This document shows positions 26,730 to 35,548 of a stretch of DNA of 64,000 nt, one piece after another. How positions within the stretch are numbered: the stretch's first letter is position 1; each line of letters starts with the position of its first letter. The DNA comes from Ignavibacterium sp. (GTDB lineage Bacteria > Bacteroidota > Ignavibacteria > Ignavibacteriales > Ignavibacteriaceae). The DNA is taken from the NCBI GenBank assembly GCA_018335755.1, contig JAGXRK010000001.1:62001-126000 (forward strand). The letters are read 5' to 3'. A program made the position numbers and the translations under genes. The notes beneath the pieces were generated by a model. That model was given only the letters and a program-made list of their open reading frames with translations, was not told the DNA's origin and searched no databases.

Positions 26730-27290
26730 ATGATTACAAAAAAAATTATCCTGTGTTTACTCTCAATTCCTATATTTTTTACAATTTCTTGTTCGGAGGA
26801 TGATCCCGGGCCAACGGAACCACCACAGATTTTTACAAACGCATACTCGGGGTTTCTAAAGCTGGATTTTACAAATCAATTTCCGGCATTTAATGAAACC
26901 ACACAGGTTGATGTAATGATTGATGTATTCGGTAAAGTTACTTTTGGATCTGGCACACTATCTTATAATGCTGATGATAACAATGGTCAGTCAAGAATTG
27001 TTAGAACAGGAACCTTAAACTTAAATCCGAAAGGCAGTCACTTTGTTAGTAACGGAGATGATTATATAGAAGTTGACGAGAATACAACTATCAACGAAAA
27101 TATGATTGTGTATTATTGGGATGATAACAGCCAATCCTGGGTTGAAATGATAAATGAAAACATTAATAATATCTGGAATGGAGGATTAGCATTTAATGTT
27201 GCTGATGCAGTGTTAACCGGGTCTGTTGTTCAATCTGTAACTGCCTGGGGAAGTGTTACCTGGGGATTATATCTGGTGGTAATTCCTTAA
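26730..27290 (+). CDS. Lipoprotein of unknown function
   Basis: A 186-residue protein. The ATG at 26730 is preferred to the TTG at 26715. A lipoprotein signal ends at 'FFTISC' with acidic residues after the Cys ('SEDDPGPTEPP'), a form often seen in surface-directed FCB lipoproteins. The mature part is beta-rich ('GFLKLDFTNQF', 'VDVMIDVFGKVTFGSGTLSYNADDN', 'WGSVTWGLYLVVIP') with no named family. It follows the second OmpA-family gene by 16 bases. An AT-rich perfect inverted repeat lies about 45 bases after the stop. Confidence 0.65.
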   Translation: MITKKIILCLLSIPIFFTISCSEDDPGPTEPPQIFTNAYSGFLKLDFTNQFPAFNETTQVDVMIDVFGKVTFGSGTLSYNADDNNGQSRIVRTGTLNLNPKGSHFVSNGDDYIEVDENTTINENMIVYYWDDNSQSWVEMINENINNIWNGGLAFNVADAVLTGSVVQSVTAWGSVTWGLYLVVIP

Positions 27291-27334
27291 AGCTTCTTCA
27301 ATAATTAAATTATTAGAAAGATTGATTTTTATCA

Positions 27335-27356
27335 TATACTTTATTATTAAAGTATA
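27335..27356 (+). promoter_or_regulatory. Perfect 9-bp inverted repeat before the GNAT-nitrilase gene
   Basis: Arms tatacttta (27335-27343) and taaagtata (27348-27356) with a 4-base spacer lie 34 bases before the start codon. It could be an operator or a weak terminator of the lipoprotein transcript; the sequence alone does not decide. Confidence 0.45.
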
Positions 27357-27390
27357 CTCTTATTAACTTTTGTTATAAAAAAGGATTTAT

Positions 27391-28926
27391 ATGAAAAAAA
27401 TCAATCTCAAAACTCTTGAAAAGAAAATTGTTGTAAGGTCCTTAAAGCCGGAGGACTACTCTCAACTTATAGAGCTGCAGAAACTTTGCTTTCCGGGAAT
27501 GCACACCTGGGAGGAGGAGCAGTTTACAAGTCAGCTTAATATATTTCCTGAAGGGCAGATCGGAATTGAATTTAACGCTAAACTTGTTGCTTCATCAAGT
27601 AGTCTTATTGTTGATTTTGATCTGTATGAAGAAAGCGATAACTGGCAGACTTTAAGTGATTACGGTTATATCACTAACCATGATCCTGATGGTGAAACAT
27701 TATACGGAATTGAAATAATGGTTCATCCTGAATTCCGTGCTATGAAACTTGCCAGAAGATTATATGATGCTCGTAAGGATTTAGCCAGAAAGTTAAATCT
27801 GAAGAATATAGTAATTGGTGGTAGAATACCCGGATATAAAAAGTATCAAAAAAAGTTAACTTCAAGGCAATACGTCGAAAAGGTAATGAACAAAGAAGCA
27901 TATGATCCTGTTCTTACCGCTCAACTGGCAAATGGTTTTATACTCAAAAGAATAATTCCTGCTTATCTAAGAACAGATGAGGAATCGGGTGGAAATGCTA
28001 CATTACTGGAATGGTCAAATATAGATTATGTGCCAAAAAAGGGAAAAAAGATTGTCACCTCTAAAAAGGTTAGGATATGCGCAGTCCAATACCAGATGAG
28101 GGAGATAGATAATTTTGATGACTTCGCTAAACAATGCGAGTATTTTACGGATGTTGCATCAGGCTATAAATGTGATTTTGTTCTATTCCCTGAAATATTC
28201 ACCCTGCAGCTTTTATCCTTTCTGCCAAACGAAAGACCGGAACTTGCCGTAAGAAAACTGGCTGAGTTTACGCCCCCTTATCTTGAGCTGTTTAATAACC
28301 TTTCCATTAAGTATAACGTAAACATAATCGGCGGCTCTCATTTTACTCTAGAAGGTGATGGACTTTTTAATATAGCATATTTATTCAGACGAGATGGAAC
28401 TATAGAAAAACAATATAAAATTCACATCACACCAAATGAGAAACGGTGGTGGGGTGTAAAACCCGGTGATGGTATAGAGGTCTTTGATACTGACAGGGGA
28501 AAAATAAATATTCAGATCTGTTATGATATTGAGTTTCCCGAGCTCAGCAGAGTTGCAGTATCAAAAGGCGCACAAATTATTTTTGTTCCATTCTGCACTG
28601 ATGAAAGATATGGATATCTTAGGGTTAGGCAGTGCGCCCAGGCGCGTTGTATTGAAAACGGAGTTTATGCAGTAATTGCAGGCAATGTTGGCAATCTGCC
28701 GTTTGTTGAGAATATGGACATTCAATATGCACAATCCGGAATTTATACTCCATCAGATTTTATGTTCTCGCGTGATGCTATTGCTGCTGAGTGCACTCCT
28801 AACGTGGAAACAGTTGTAATACATGATGTTGATCTTGAAATTCTAAAGAGACACCGTTCAAACGGAAGTACTCTTAACTGGTTCGATCGCCGAAAGGATC
28901 TTTACGAAGTAATTCTTAAAAAATAA
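27391..28926 (+). CDS. GNAT acetyltransferase-nitrilase fusion protein
   Basis: A 511-residue cytosolic protein. Residues 12-215 are a GNAT domain ('VVRSLKPEDYSQLIELQKLCFP', acetyl-CoA-binding area 'IEIMVHPEFRAMKLARRLYDARKDLA'). Residues 226-500 are a carbon-nitrogen hydrolase with the catalytic triad Glu268 ('LFPEIF'), Lys343 ('QYKIHITPNE') and Cys377 ('IQICYDIEFPELSR'). This two-domain plan is known as a conserved family in several phyla; the substrate is not established but is expected to be an amide, with acetyl transfer to or from the product. The gene starts a separate unit after the accessory region. Its ribosome binding site is aagga. It converges with the dCMP deaminase gene. Confidence 0.87.
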   Translation: MKKINLKTLEKKIVVRSLKPEDYSQLIELQKLCFPGMHTWEEEQFTSQLNIFPEGQIGIEFNAKLVASSSSLIVDFDLYEESDNWQTLSDYGYITNHDPDGETLYGIEIMVHPEFRAMKLARRLYDARKDLARKLNLKNIVIGGRIPGYKKYQKKLTSRQYVEKVMNKEAYDPVLTAQLANGFILKRIIPAYLRTDEESGGNATLLEWSNIDYVPKKGKKIVTSKKVRICAVQYQMREIDNFDDFAKQCEYFTDVASGYKCDFVLFPEIFTLQLLSFLPNERPELAVRKLAEFTPPYLELFNNLSIKYNVNIIGGSHFTLEGDGLFNIAYLFRRDGTIEKQYKIHITPNEKRWWGVKPGDGIEVFDTDRGKINIQICYDIEFPELSRVAVSKGAQIIFVPFCTDERYGYLRVRQCAQARCIENGVYAVIAGNVGNLPFVENMDIQYAQSGIYTPSDFMFSRDAIAAECTPNVETVVIHDVDLEILKRHRSNGSTLNWFDRRKDLYEVILKK

Positions 28927-28939
28927 TGTTAGTGTTATG

Positions 28940-29437
28940 CTACTTCGATTTTTCTGTTTTCTTAGCAGAAGAATAATTAGCAAGATCATAGTTTATCATT
29001 TTATCAGGTATATCAAGCTTAACTATTTCAACTTCGGCTTTCGAGTAAAACTCTGTAGCCAGCGTATCGTGAAAATCAGAAAACACAACTACGCGTTTTA
29101 TTCCTGCGGCAATTAGTGCTTTTGCACAAGTTGTACAGGACATATTTGTTATGTAGGCTGTTGAGCCCTTAACATTTACTCCGTGTGTAGTTGCCTGAAT
29201 GAGTGCGTTAATTTCTGCATGATTAGTTCTAACACAATGGTTATCAACAATCAAACATCCTACATCTTCGCAATGCGGCTGCCCCGGTAAAGAACCGTTG
29301 TATCCTGTTGATAAAACAAACCTGTCTTTTACAAGTACGCATCCGCAATGCATACGCGGACAGGTAGCCCGTTCTGAAGCAAGCATTGCAAGTTTAAGAA
29401 AATACTGGTCCCATGAAGGCCTTTTACTATTTGACAT
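28940..29437 (-). CDS. dCMP deaminase (cytidine/deoxycytidylate deaminase family)
   Basis: A 165-residue protein of normal length for this family. The zinc site is complete: His73-Ala-Glu75 ('NHAEINALIQ') and Cys101-x2-Cys104 ('SCTTCAKALIAAGIKRVV'). The family motif 'GYNGSLPG' is present near residue 46, together with 'CVLVKDRFVLSTGYNG'. It converts dCMP to dUMP, feeding thymidylate synthesis. A second Cys/His group ('PHCEDVGCLIVDNHC') matches the additional zinc site of many dCMP deaminases. The C-terminal tail is Lys/Ser rich. Confidence 0.9.
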   Translation of the reverse strand: MSNSKRPSWDQYFLKLAMLASERATCPRMHCGCVLVKDRFVLSTGYNGSLPGQPHCEDVGCLIVDNHCVRTNHAEINALIQATTHGVNVKGSTAYITNMSCTTCAKALIAAGIKRVVVFSDFHDTLATEFYSKAEVEIVKLDIPDKMINYDLANYSSAKKTEKSK

Positions 29438-29581
29438 AATTCTTTCTGAAATGATTAAACAGATGAGGACTAATTTAAGTTATTGAAGTAAGAAATACAG
29501 GGGATTTGGACAAATTATTTTAGGAATGAGCATAGAATTCCCCTTTGCTACAAAGTAGTAATGATCTTGGTATATAAGAAG

Positions 29582-29899
29582 TTAATGTACAAAATTCCCT
29601 GTAAGGAGTTTTTGCTTCAGGAATGATTTTAGCGCCTCCTCAGGTGAAGTTTTAAAGGTAATTAAAACTTCTTTTCCTCTCTTCCGTAGGGATTCCTTTT
29701 CATCCGGTGAAATTCCTTTGGAAATAACGGCTTCACAATCCCGAATATTATTTGAATCTCTTAAGTGAGCCGGCTTAGATTTTCTGAATTCACTATTAAC
29801 AACTTTTTCACCTGCAAGTTCATAAACAAGGTAGCCTGCAAAGCTGGAAATCGAATCTGATACATTTTTACCGTCTTTAGAACGGATTGCGATTTTCAT
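29582..29899 (-). CDS. NifX/NifB-like dinitrogenase cofactor-binding domain protein
   Basis: A 105-residue single-domain protein with the dinitrogenase iron-molybdenum cofactor-binding fold ('MKIAIRSKDGKNVSDSISSFAGYLVYEL', 'LRDSNNIRDCEAVISKGISPDEKESLRKRGKEVLITFKTSPEEALKSFL'). Stand-alone members occur widely in organisms without nitrogenase and are thought to bind Fe-S or other metal clusters. aggaggtt lies just before its ATG. It overlaps the end of the flavoprotein gene by 23 bases, so the two are translated in a coupled way. No nif structural gene is in the window. Confidence 0.8.
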   Translation of the reverse strand: MKIAIRSKDGKNVSDSISSFAGYLVYELAGEKVVNSEFRKSKPAHLRDSNNIRDCEAVISKGISPDEKESLRKRGKEVLITFKTSPEEALKSFLKQKLLTGNFVH

Positions 29900-30935
29900 A
29901 GTAAACCTCCTGATACGTTAAAATAGAATCTGTTAATTGTTTTTTATCCGCAGATGCCGATGCTGTGAATATTTGTTTGAGTTCATCACGGAGTTTATTC
30001 CTTTCGTTTATATAATTGATCAGTCTGCCGCGGTTATAGATGACCGAGTATAAATTTGAGCCGATCAATTTAGCTTCTTCTATACGTGTCGTTGATAAAA
30101 GAAAATCAGACATATCACCACAGAAGAAATCAAACCTGGCGGCACACTCACCAATAGCAAAAATATTCTTATCGGATGTTCGCTGGTACTCATCAACCAG
30201 AATGCCTCTATCATGATCATACACAATACCAAATTTATCAGCCAGGTCTGTGGCCGGTTTCTCACCGCAGCAGATGATCAAAAAATCACAGGGCAGCTCT
30301 TCTCTATTTCTTAACTTAACTCCGGATATTTTTTTGTCGCCCAGCACCTCCTTTACTTTTGATTTAAAAATTATTTTTCCGCCCTCCTTTTTAATCAGTT
30401 TGGCAGTATCATCACTCAGTTCCATATCAATTGAAGAGGGTAGAAGCCTGTTAGTTCGTGCAATCAAAGTAACATTTTTACCGTGACGTAAAAGTTCATC
30501 TGTAAGCACAACACCAATATATCCTCCGCCAAATACAACAATATTTGTTGCCCTCATCGCTATACTCTTTACAAGGTTTAAGTAATCCGGATCCTTATTG
30601 ATGAAGTAAACTCCTTCTTTTTCAACACCTCCGATTTGAGGCTTAATTGCCTCTGAACCTGCCGCAATAACAAGTTTTTCAAAAGCAATGTTCTTACCAT
30701 TACTTAACCCTATCACCTTATCTTTACAGGAGATCACTTCATCCGCTATAACAGCAACACAGTCTTCACTATTATTAAAGGACCCGGAATCGTTAAATAA
30801 CCTGTTAATAAAATAATTTCCATATTTATTAATGATCAAAGCAACTTTTTTATCCGGATAAGTATTCCGCGCAGTGTATGCACATACAAGTGCAATTTCG
30901 CTGCTGCCTATAACAACAATATGGAATGAGTTCAT
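29877..30935 (-). CDS. FAD-dependent pyridine nucleotide-disulfide reductase-like protein
   Basis: A 352-residue protein starting at the Met that opens 'MNSFHIVVIGSSEIALVCAY'; an upstream in-frame extension of 40 residues would run into an inverted repeat and looks non-coding. The first nucleotide-binding loop is 'IGSSEIA', a weakened GxGxxG. The second is intact ('VVFGGGYIGVVLTDELLRHGKNVTLIAR'). A typical third FAD motif, 'IFAIGECAARFDFF', is present. The C-terminal dimer domain is short. The family includes NADH oxidases and rubredoxin or nitrite reductase-type electron donors. It overlaps the NifX-like gene, so the two may act on a shared iron-sulfur substrate (inference). Confidence 0.75.
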   Translation of the reverse strand: MNSFHIVVIGSSEIALVCAYTARNTYPDKKVALIINKYGNYFINRLFNDSGSFNNSEDCVAVIADEVISCKDKVIGLSNGKNIAFEKLVIAAGSEAIKPQIGGVEKEGVYFINKDPDYLNLVKSIAMRATNIVVFGGGYIGVVLTDELLRHGKNVTLIARTNRLLPSSIDMELSDDTAKLIKKEGGKIIFKSKVKEVLGDKKISGVKLRNREELPCDFLIICCGEKPATDLADKFGIVYDHDRGILVDEYQRTSDKNIFAIGECAARFDFFCGDMSDFLLSTTRIEEAKLIGSNLYSVIYNRGRLINYINERNKLRDELKQIFTASASADKKQLTDSILTYQEVYYENRNPF

Positions 30936-31314
30936 TAACTGATCCGGTATAAATAAGTAAAATTTGAAAATTCGGTTGAAAAATTTTTTAGATTGGATTT
31001 GAGAAGAGATATAAGTATAAAGTCTTATAAAATCATCGTAACAATTGCCCTCCATTTGTTGGAAGCGGTCTCAAATCCAATCATTGAAATTCAAAAATGA
31101 GTAAAATGTATTTCAAATCGGACGTTCCGTAAAAGTGAATAATTTTAATAATTGCAACTGCTAATAATTTAACAATTTACATGAGAAAGTCAACCCTATT
31201 ATAATAACAATCGATTGACAAACAGCAAAGAATTACTTGTTAAAAATCATCAGTATTGAAGTATAATTTTAAACCCGAAAGTATTCAAAAAATTATATTT
31301 AGAAACATAAATAG
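30936..31314 (-). other. Intergenic region with a 92-bp element bounded by inverted repeats
   Basis: The region of 379 bases lies upstream of the flavoprotein gene. It holds a perfect 14-bp inverted repeat (see 30991-31082). The rest, 31083-31314, is AT-rich; no gene or convincing promoter is seen. Confidence 0.5.
30991..31082. repeat. 92-bp MITE-like element with perfect 14-bp terminal inverted repeats
   Basis: gattggatttgaga at 30991-31004 is the exact reverse complement of tctcaaatccaatc at 31069-31082, with 64 bases between. No open frame lies inside and no clear target duplication flanks it. It could be a miniature inverted-repeat element, a long hairpin, or a regulatory structure before the flavoprotein gene. 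Confidence 0.65.
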
Positions 31315-32532
31315 CTATTCGAATTTTTTTATTAATTCTTTTACCGCATCTCTATGAACCATAAAATCCATGATTTTAAGTTTGACATAATCTTCATGAT
31401 AGTAATAGTATCCAATATCGCCTGTGTTTCTAGATCCCGCTCCTGAATCCTTAATTAAGAACCACATTACACCATCTTTTTCCTCATAACCGACAAGATG
31501 AATTCCATGATCATCAGTTGTGGTTTTGTTGCTGAAACGAAACTGCCTTGCATCTTCATTAATATATTCCGAGGGAATATCGAAAGTTGGTACAACGGCA
31601 CATTTTGCCCAACTGTCATAACCTGCTTCACTTACATCTCCGCCAATAGATAAGGTATATCCATTTGTAATTGCAGATCTAACAACAGACATAAAATCAT
31701 CAAGAGGTACATTATAGTATATATCGCTGAACCACCAGTTGTCGGGTACTTCGTAAACAACCTGTTTCCAGTAAGGCTGCTGTTTAATTGAGAGTATATC
31801 TACGTAATCATCAAGATTCAGCTTGAGATAGTTTTTCAGATAATCTTTTGGCGAATACTTCTTTCCATCAACAACAAATTCAGAAGGTGGCGTTCCGATA
31901 TAATGATCCATTATAGACTTAATCGTTTTAACTGCCTCTTCTTCATTCCAGGCATTTGTGGTTTTTATGTTTTTGAGATATGAGTTCATTTCCCGGTGCA
32001 TTGTACTGTGATCATGATATATTTGTCCCTGCAGCATTCCGGTGTATGCATCAAGAGGAACGATTCCATAGTCTTTCCATATTCTTGGAACTGCATTAGC
32101 CTCCGAACCTTCACCAAATTCTGAGTTGCCTCTTTCTTTGATATATCGTTTAGTCTTTTCGACATATTCCCAATAGGCGGTGTACATCTCAGAAAGCTTT
32201 ACTTTTTTATTTTGAAGTCTGTAAACCTCAGATTCAAAAAAAGAGGTTGTGGAATATGACCAGCATGTTCCCGTATTCCCCTGGGATACAGTTTCGTTAT
32301 GCCAAAAATATTTGAATTCATTCATGGATTTCGGAATATCCATTCCCGTAAAATCCATCTTAAAAGTTTTTCTTTCAATTTTTGGTTTTTCGTTAAACTC
32401 CTCTATACTTTTCAATATCTCATCATAGAAACCGGATTTAGGCTCAACAAAAACCCCCTTATCTTGTGCAATGCTAACGCAGATTGATGAGAGAAGAAGG
32501 ATGAACAAAAGGTTTTGTAAGAAATGTTTCAT
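31315..32532 (-). CDS. Secreted C1-family cysteine peptidase (bleomycin hydrolase/PepC-like)
   Basis: A 405-residue protein with a signal peptide ('LLFILLLSSICVSIAQ'). The nucleophile Cys90 sits in 'SQGNTGTCWSYSTTSFFESE', the PepC/bleomycin hydrolase form. The catalytic His is in 'DDHGIHLVGYEEKDGVMWFLI'. The position of the usual Asn in 'NSWG' reads Asp ('KDSGAG'), a change I see in other secreted FCB members but which may alter activity. Family members trim peptides from the N-terminus; this one acts in the periplasm or outside. It has AGGA upstream of the ATG and stands as a single gene. Confidence 0.85.
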   Translation of the reverse strand: MKHFLQNLLFILLLSSICVSIAQDKGVFVEPKSGFYDEILKSIEEFNEKPKIERKTFKMDFTGMDIPKSMNEFKYFWHNETVSQGNTGTCWSYSTTSFFESEVYRLQNKKVKLSEMYTAYWEYVEKTKRYIKERGNSEFGEGSEANAVPRIWKDYGIVPLDAYTGMLQGQIYHDHSTMHREMNSYLKNIKTTNAWNEEEAVKTIKSIMDHYIGTPPSEFVVDGKKYSPKDYLKNYLKLNLDDYVDILSIKQQPYWKQVVYEVPDNWWFSDIYYNVPLDDFMSVVRSAITNGYTLSIGGDVSEAGYDSWAKCAVVPTFDIPSEYINEDARQFRFSNKTTTDDHGIHLVGYEEKDGVMWFLIKDSGAGSRNTGDIGYYYYHEDYVKLKIMDFMVHRDAVKELIKKFE

Positions 32533-32613
32533 AGAATTATTCCTGGTAAAAAGTTAAATAAAATCAACCATTAAAACTTAAAAAGATTTGAGAGATTTCT
32601 TTAAATAAAAAAT

Positions 32614-32656
32614 TCCCGGCTGGACTGAAGGAGGCAGGAAACAGTCTCAACCGGGA
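32614..32656 (-). terminator. Rho-independent terminator of the small basic protein gene
   Basis: A GC-rich stem (arms tcccggctggact at 32614-32626 and agtctcaaccggga at 32643-32656, small bulges) is followed on the minus strand by a run of T (32603-32613 read aaataaaaaat on the plus strand). It lies 29 bases beyond the stop codon of the 32685-32948 gene. Confidence 0.65.
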
Positions 32657-32684
32657 CGAATAAAGCGACGCAGGACAGCAGGTA

Positions 32685-32948
32685 TCAGTACGACATGTCG
32701 CTTATTTCAATAATCTCTGCTTTCTTATCATACTTTTTCAAATACTGTACAAATTCAGTGTTAATAAATTTCTGATTAGCTTTTTCATAAGCTTTCATAT
32801 ATTTCTCAACCTGTTTGCGGGTTAAAGAGCTTTTCATATAATTTTTCTTTTCATTATCATCAAACATCATTCTGTAATAATAAAGCTTTGAAACTTTTGG
32901 TTTAGCATTAGTTGTAACTGTTTTTTTTGTGGATTTCTTTACGGGCAT
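32685..32948 (-). CDS. Small basic protein of unknown function
   Basis: An 87-residue protein. Residues 1-21 are a Lys/Thr/Ala-rich flexible tail ('PVKKSTKKTVTTNAKPKVSK'). The rest is a compact helical segment rich in Tyr and Lys ('YYYRMMFDDNEKKNYMKSSLTRKQVEKYMKAYEKANQKF'). No family is recognised. A good ggag lies before the ATG and a terminator after the stop, so the gene looks genuine. The basic tail suggests nucleic-acid binding, but this is a guess. It is 24 bases downstream of the acyl-CoA dehydrogenase gene. Confidence 0.65.
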   Translation of the reverse strand: MPVKKSTKKTVTTNAKPKVSKLYYYRMMFDDNEKKNYMKSSLTRKQVEKYMKAYEKANQKFINTEFVQYLKKYDKKAEIIEISDMSY

Positions 32949-32972
32949 TTTTATCTCCGTGCTCTTATTTTT

Positions 32973-34115
32973 TTAAAACTTTCCGCTTTTCTTAATTATT
33001 TCTCTGGCAATTATGCCTTTTTGAATTTCGTTGGTGCCTTCAAAAATCCTGTTGATCCTTGAATCTCTGTAGAATCTTTCAATTGAAAGTTCCTGTGAGT
33101 AACCCATTCCACCGTGAATCTGTACTGCAAAATCCACAACTCTATCTAACGCTTCAGAACAGTATAATTTTACCATTGCAGATTGTCTGGAAATATCTTT
33201 ACGTAAATCATAATCAGTTGCAGTGCGGTATACGATAGATTCCATATTATATATCATTACTGCCATATCTGCCAGCATAAATTGAATAGCCTGGAATTGA
33301 GCGATAGGGTGATCAAACTGCACTCTTTCTTTAGCATACTTTGTAGATAACTCTAACATTTCTTTTGAAACACCAAGACAGGCAGCGCCTAATCCTAATC
33401 TTCCCGCATCAAGAGTTTTCATTGCTAACAAAAATCCACGGCCATCTGTTCCAAGGAGATTTTCTTTTGGTATACGAACATTTTCAAAACTAAGTGCATT
33501 TGTAACACTTCCGCGAATTCCCATTTTCTTTTCGGGCGGTCCGGCTTTAAATCCAGTTGTATCAGTTTCAACGATAAATGCACTTATACCTTTTTCTGTG
33601 CGAGCAAATAATGAAATTATATCGGCAATGCCGCCGTTTGTTATCCACAATTTCTCACCATTTATTACCCATTCTTCTCCTTCAATATCAGCTTTAGTTT
33701 TAAGATGGAAGGAATCGGAACCAGCCTGTGCCTCTGTTAATCCGAATGCAGCAATTTTTTCTCCTTGAGCAAGGGGAGTGAGAAATTTTTTCTTTTGTTC
33801 TTCACTGCCGCCTAAATATATAGTATTAGCGCCAATAGATTGATGAGCACCCATAAAGGTTGCGGTAGACATACATCCGCGTCCAATTTCTTCCTGCATT
33901 AAACAATAACCGACTTCACCAAAGCCTCCTCCACCGTATTCTTCAGGAAATGATACACCCATTAAGCCAAGTTCTGCCATTTTTTTTATAAGATCGTCGG
34001 GAATTTTTCCATCGGTATCGATTTTTGCGGCAACTGGTTTGATTTCATTGTTTGTGAAATCTTTAACCATTTCGCGGAGCATATTTTGTTCTTCGGTAAA
34101 TTTAAATTCGAACAT
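32973..34115 (-). CDS. Acyl-CoA dehydrogenase
   Basis: A 380-residue protein of normal length for short/medium-chain acyl-CoA dehydrogenases. It has the N-terminal helical domain ('TEEQNMLREMVKDFTNNEIKPVAA'), the substrate and FAD area ('AFGLTEAQAGSDSFHLKTKADIEGEEWVINGEKLWITNG'), and the C-terminal domain with 'GMGYSQELSIERFYRDSRINRIFEGTNEIQ', where the Glu of 'FEGT' is the usual catalytic base. It introduces a trans double bond into acyl-CoA in fatty or branched-chain acid breakdown, passing electrons to ETF. Chain specificity cannot be read here. No other beta-oxidation gene is adjacent. Confidence 0.92.
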   Translation of the reverse strand: MFEFKFTEEQNMLREMVKDFTNNEIKPVAAKIDTDGKIPDDLIKKMAELGLMGVSFPEEYGGGGFGEVGYCLMQEEIGRGCMSTATFMGAHQSIGANTIYLGGSEEQKKKFLTPLAQGEKIAAFGLTEAQAGSDSFHLKTKADIEGEEWVINGEKLWITNGGIADIISLFARTEKGISAFIVETDTTGFKAGPPEKKMGIRGSVTNALSFENVRIPKENLLGTDGRGFLLAMKTLDAGRLGLGAACLGVSKEMLELSTKYAKERVQFDHPIAQFQAIQFMLADMAVMIYNMESIVYRTATDYDLRKDISRQSAMVKLYCSEALDRVVDFAVQIHGGMGYSQELSIERFYRDSRINRIFEGTNEIQKGIIAREIIKKSGKF

Positions 34116-34336
34116 TGGGAGCTATGCCTTTCTTTTTTCTCAGGTGAACCTTTTCAAATTATATTCCATAAATAATTGGAGCGGAAATCTCTATAAAACC
34201 TTTGAAAATAAGCTAATAACAAATTTTACTTATCAGTTTGAAGAAGAGGAAAGTTGATGATTTCTTATATCTGAGAAGTGCAGATATTCTTTTATTGACG
34301 GCAATTTAGAGTGATTTTCAGTGAGTATGCCTATAA

Positions 34337-35521
34337 CTAAATAGATTTTAACACCAATCCCTTTAGATAAAGTCCCTCAGGAAAATTTGGTGCAATACCA
34401 TGGTCGGTTGATTGGGTCAAATACCTCACAACTCTTACCTCTTTACCAGAATCAAGTGCAGCATCGGAAATAATTTTATTAAATAAATCGGGGGTGATAT
34501 GGCCTGAACACGAGAATGTGAATAATGTTCCACCTGGGTTTAACAGTTTTATTGCAAGCAGGTTTATGTCTTTATATCCCCGGCTTGCCTGCTGCATCTG
34601 ACTGACGGACTCTGCAAACTTTGGCGGATCAAGAATAATTACATCAAAAGATTTACCTTCATCCCTGAATTTTCTTAATACTTTAAATATATCATCATTT
34701 ATGTTTTTACATTTTGACATATTCAGATTATTTAGCTCAACATTTTTATTCAACAGCTCAAATACTGATAAGGAAGTATCAATATTGGTAACTTCTTTTG
34801 CGCCGCTATTTAAGGCATAAACAGAAAACGCCCCGGTGTAAGAGAAACAATTTAAAACTGTTTTGTCATTTACGAATGATGTGAGTAATAATCGGTTATC
34901 CCTTTGATCAAGGTAGAAGCCTGTTTTATGGCCAGTTTTTATATCAACAAGAAACTTCAAGCCATTTTCGTTAATTTCTATTAGATCGGGAACAGGCTCA
35001 CCGTAAAGCAAACTGCTGCTATGAGTTAATCCTTCTTTTAATCTTACATCAGAATCAGAACGTTCATAAATTGATTTTGGATTTAGTGTTTCAACAAGAC
35101 AATTAACAATTTCCTGTTTCCGGGATTCAGCACCTGCTGAAAGGAACTGACAGGAAAGATATTCGCCATATTTGTCAACAATAACACCTGGTAATCCATC
35201 ATTCTCAGCGTTAATAATGCGGTATGCATCTGTATCAACATTTATCAATTGCTTCCTGAGTTCGATAGCATCCAATATTTTTTTTCTGAAAAACGCTGCA
35301 TCAATTTCTTCATCCGGATTAAAAGTCCACATACGAACCCTTATTTGTGAGTCAGGCGAATAAGCTCCCTTGCCGATAATTTTGCCGGAAGAAGAAATTA
35401 CGTTTACTGTTTCTCCAATTTTAATCTGTAAATCTGTGCGTTCGATTGCACCAGAAAAAATCCAGGGATGTTTTCTTTTAAGAGATTTATCTCTATCCTT
35501 TTTTAAATAAACTTTACTCAT
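34337..35521 (-). CDS. rlmI: RlmI-like 23S rRNA m5C methyltransferase
   Basis: A 394-residue protein. An N-terminal PUA domain (about 1-75, 'VYLKKDRDKSLKRKHPWIFSGAI') is followed by an RNA-binding middle part ('VDIKTGHKTGFYLDQRDNR') and a SAM-dependent methyltransferase domain ('VLNCFSYTGAFSVYALNSGAKEVTNIDTS', catalytic region 'VIILDPPKFAES', then 'FTFSCSGHI' with the Cys of the m5C family). This is the RlmI family that modifies C1962 of 23S rRNA; exact target site here is inferred. A TAnnTTTG box at 35561-35568 gives a likely promoter. Confidence 0.85.
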   Translation of the reverse strand: MSKVYLKKDRDKSLKRKHPWIFSGAIERTDLQIKIGETVNVISSSGKIIGKGAYSPDSQIRVRMWTFNPDEEIDAAFFRKKILDAIELRKQLINVDTDAYRIINAENDGLPGVIVDKYGEYLSCQFLSAGAESRKQEIVNCLVETLNPKSIYERSDSDVRLKEGLTHSSSLLYGEPVPDLIEINENGLKFLVDIKTGHKTGFYLDQRDNRLLLTSFVNDKTVLNCFSYTGAFSVYALNSGAKEVTNIDTSLSVFELLNKNVELNNLNMSKCKNINDDIFKVLRKFRDEGKSFDVIILDPPKFAESVSQMQQASRGYKDINLLAIKLLNPGGTLFTFSCSGHITPDLFNKIISDAALDSGKEVRVVRYLTQSTDHGIAPNFPEGLYLKGLVLKSI

Positions 35522-35548
35522 TTTAGGTTATTGGCACTTTAAAATAAT

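Noticed and set aside
29582..29899. Nitrogenase accessory gene cluster
   Set aside because: A single NifX-like domain occurs in many non-fixing bacteria and no nifH, nifD, nifK or nifB is in the window.
30936..31055. Upstream in-frame extension of the flavoprotein gene
   Set aside because: It would add 40 residues without any domain and would run through the 14-bp inverted repeat; the Rossmann fold starts at the Met at 30935.
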